Below are positions 15,722-16,760 of a DNA stretch of 16,760 nucleotides, piece after piece. The notes below the pieces were generated by a model. It was not told the origin of the DNA and made no database searches. It worked only from the letters and a program-made list of their open reading frames with translations. This DNA is from JAEWSN01 sp038249175 (GTDB lineage: Bacteria > Bacillota > Clostridia > DSM-8532). A program made the position numbers and the translations under genes. The stretch covers positions 1 through 16,760 of the forward strand of contig JBBRWP010000049.1 in the NCBI GenBank assembly GCA_038249175.1. Reading direction: 5' to 3'. Position 1 is the first letter of the stretch. Each line of letters begins with the position of its first letter.

Positions 15722-15799
15722 TCATATCTCCTCTGCATGTTCCATATGCCGTTTGAACCGGTATTCGCGTTTAAATTTCTCATTGTTAACCTGCTTCGC
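15722..15799 (-). pseudogene. possible C-terminal tail of a lost gene (25 codons)
   Basis: An open stretch of 25 codons, rich in K/R/E (for example EKFKREYRFKRHMEHAEE), ends in a TGA that overlaps the first ATG of the cupin fragment (ATGA). The charged composition and the coupled spacing look like the end of a real gene whose remainder was deleted. There is no start codon with a ribosome site and the family cannot be named. Chance is possible at this length. Confidence 0.3.
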
Positions 15800-15823
15800 T
15801 CATAGGAAAGAAGGTACCCTTTT

Positions 15824-16093
15824 TTAAAGGCTAATCAGGGTTATTTTCCCTTTGATAAAAGCGACACATCCTGGAATGTCCGCTTCTTGTTTGATTGCGT
15901 GGAGCAGCATGCACCCTTGAACTGATACTTGCCCAGCTATTTCAGAAAATAGTCAAAATCGACGATTCCCTTCCCTGATGCGGTGAATTTCGAAGTCGAA
16001 CTGTACCTGGTCAAAGCTATAGCATCGTATTTTTTCAAACAGGGACTCGATAGGCTGTGCTGAAAAATCAGTGGGACATATGCCTATTTTCAT
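15824..16093 (-). pseudogene. sugar-phosphate isomerase/epimerase pseudogene (AP-endonuclease-2/xylose-isomerase-like fold)
   Basis: A good start (GGAGGG, ATG at 16093) opens MKIGICPTDFSAQPIESLFE and continues to VQFDFE, the first 35 or so residues of a TIM-barrel sugar-phosphate isomerase/epimerase. Near 15985-15990 the reading jumps to another frame that encodes GKGIVDFDYFLK, a C-terminal block of the same family, so roughly 150 or more residues are missing. That frame has an in-frame TAG at 15939-15937 and then shifts again to MLLHAIKQEADIPGCVAFIK, the typical family end, stopping at 15824. An intact relative would be about 250-280 residues. The gene is therefore inactive by deletion, stop and frameshift. 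It was the first gene of the operon that ends with the URO-D-family gene. Confidence 0.85.
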
Positions 16094-16115
16094 AACATCC
16101 CTCCATCCGCCATCA

Positions 16116-16144
16116 CTGTATCATAAGAGAATTGCGACCGTCAA
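16116..16144 (-). promoter_or_regulatory. candidate promoter of the decayed operon
   Basis: On the minus strand TTGACG (16144-16139) is followed after 16-17 bp by GATACA/ATACAG, a poor -10. A TATGAT lies closer than usual (13 bp). It is the only -35-like element before the pseudogene start at 16093 and may still drive the URO-D-family gene. Confidence 0.35.
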
Positions 16145-16145
16145 C

Positions 16146-16398
16146 ATGACCGGATTGCATTTGACCGCAAGGCAGTTTATCCTTATGATTGCAGCAGCTA
16201 TCCGTGCCTGTAAGGGATCTTAAGTAAAAGATCCGCATGCTTCGTCTGCAAGCATCTGCGAACCACGATGAATGGCCGGAACTTCAATTAGCAGCATCAG
16301 AACACAACGCACCCAGAAAGGTTGTTATGGAGATGATTGACAGTCAAATATGCTATTACAAAAGGATGCAAAAGATCATAATTACAATACTGAATTAA
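16146..16398 (+). other. two small unrecognised ORFs, possible gene remnant
   Basis: The 514-bp stretch 16104-16617 has no clear intact gene. A 25-codon frame (16146-16223, MTGLHLTARQFILMIAAAIR...) is followed in another frame by a 53-codon ORF (16237-16398) with plausible protein character (HDEWPELQLAASEH, RKVVMEMIDSQICYYKRMQK). Neither has a well-placed ribosome site; a 7-bp hairpin (16215-16234) lies between. They might be pieces of one frameshifted gene, perhaps a regulator divergent from the decayed operon, but I do not recognise the family. From 16399 the sequence turns AT-rich. Confidence 0.3.
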
Positions 16399-16580
16399 TC
16401 AACATGGATTCGTATGTATAAAGCGCATTACAGACTTGATTTTCAAGGATGCCCCTTCTGCACCCCGCACTTTTGGTTAGGAAATATATTTTTACATCAA
16501 ATCTGAATAAGGTGTATAATTGCAAGTATAAAACTAATATCATGGTGTAATATTCGTTTTTATTGTCGATAAAATTCATA

Positions 16581-16594
16581 TATAATGATATAAT
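16581..16594 (+). promoter_or_regulatory. -10-like boxes upstream of the AAA ATPase gene
   Basis: Two TATAAT hexamers (16581-16586 and 16589-16594) lie 24-37 nt before the start codon in an AT-rich tract. A TTGTCG at 16563-16568 is mis-spaced for both (12 and 20 bp), so the -35 is uncertain. Confidence 0.45.
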
Positions 16595-16617
16595 GACATC
16601 TGGAGGACAGAAAAACC

Positions 16618-16760
16618 ATGGAAAGATTGTTAATGCAGGACTTAATATCGTGGAAAGACCATCCGAATAGAAAACCGCTTGTTATACAAGGCGTGCGACA
16701 GTGCGGCAAGACTTTTTTGATACAGGCCTTTGCCCGGCGGTTTTATTCCGATGTTACATA
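16618..16760 (+). CDS. AAA ATPase (AAA_14/DUF4143-type), 5' part only
   Basis: The first 47 codons are present and the gene runs off the window. GGAGG lies 10 nt before the ATG. The start MERLLMQDLISWKDHPNRKP and the Walker A motif GVRQCGKT (25-32) are the usual opening of the AAA_14/DUF4143 ATP-binding proteins, which are about 400 residues long and frequent as accessory genes in anaerobic Firmicutes and Bacteroidetes. The Cys in place of the common Val/Ser within the P-loop is tolerated. The function of this family is not established. Confidence 0.85.
   Translation, partial: MERLLMQDLISWKDHPNRKPLVIQGVRQCGKTFLIQAFARRFYSDVT

Noticed and set aside
16382..16579. 65-codon minus-strand ORF.
   Set aside because: AT-rich, with no ribosome site and no family resemblance; it covers the promoter region of the AAA ATPase gene.

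Overview
The window looks like low-to-moderate GC Firmicutes DNA, most likely an anaerobic Clostridia (Lachnospiraceae-like) chromosome. The support is indirect: strong GGAGG-type ribosome sites, TTGACA/TATAAT-like promoters, tRNA genes with encoded CCA ends, an LplB/YtcP-type sugar ABC importer, YesM/YesN-type two-component genes, a FlhG remnant and an SLH-anchored surface protein. No species can be assigned from sequence alone.

Left part (1-4045). A tRNA operon (Val-Asp-Phe) is read leftward from a near-consensus promoter at 269-297. Next come a leftward secreted protein with an SLH-like region and a transglutaminase-like domain (463-1872), an orphan C-terminal piece of a FlhG/MinD-type ATPase (2023-2484), and a leftward AlbA_2/GHKL-type putative regulator (2542-3840). 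The latter has two overlapping promoters followed by a 9-bp tandem repeat.

Central part (4046-14436) is the main system. A leftward operon encodes a substrate-binding lipoprotein, two CUT1-type permeases and a URO-D-fold protein. No ABC ATPase is present; this importer class usually uses a shared MsmX-like ATPase encoded elsewhere. Divergently, a rightward operon encodes a second binding lipoprotein, a YesM-like sensor kinase (4-bp ATGA overlap) and a YesN-like AraC response regulator. The arrangement suggests that the second binding protein senses the ligand for the kinase and that the regulator activates the importer. The intergenic space holds a long imperfect inverted repeat and a terminator-like hairpin with mutually exclusive pairings, which may be a leader RNA or small RNA.

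Right part (14575-16760). A second URO-D-family protein (leftward) carries the HxC...C pattern of zinc-dependent cobamide methyltransferases, unlike the first one, which has HLD at that place. It is preceded, in the same direction, by decayed genes: a cupin C-terminal fragment that overlaps its start codon, a possible 25-codon gene tail, and a sugar-phosphate isomerase/epimerase pseudogene with an internal deletion, a stop codon and a frameshift. A small unrecognised ORF region follows, then an AT-rich promoter region and the start of an AAA ATPase gene cut by the window edge.

The working hypothesis is uptake and sensing of a carbohydrate-like, possibly O-methylated, substrate coupled to corrinoid-type methyl chemistry. 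The substrate is an inference only.
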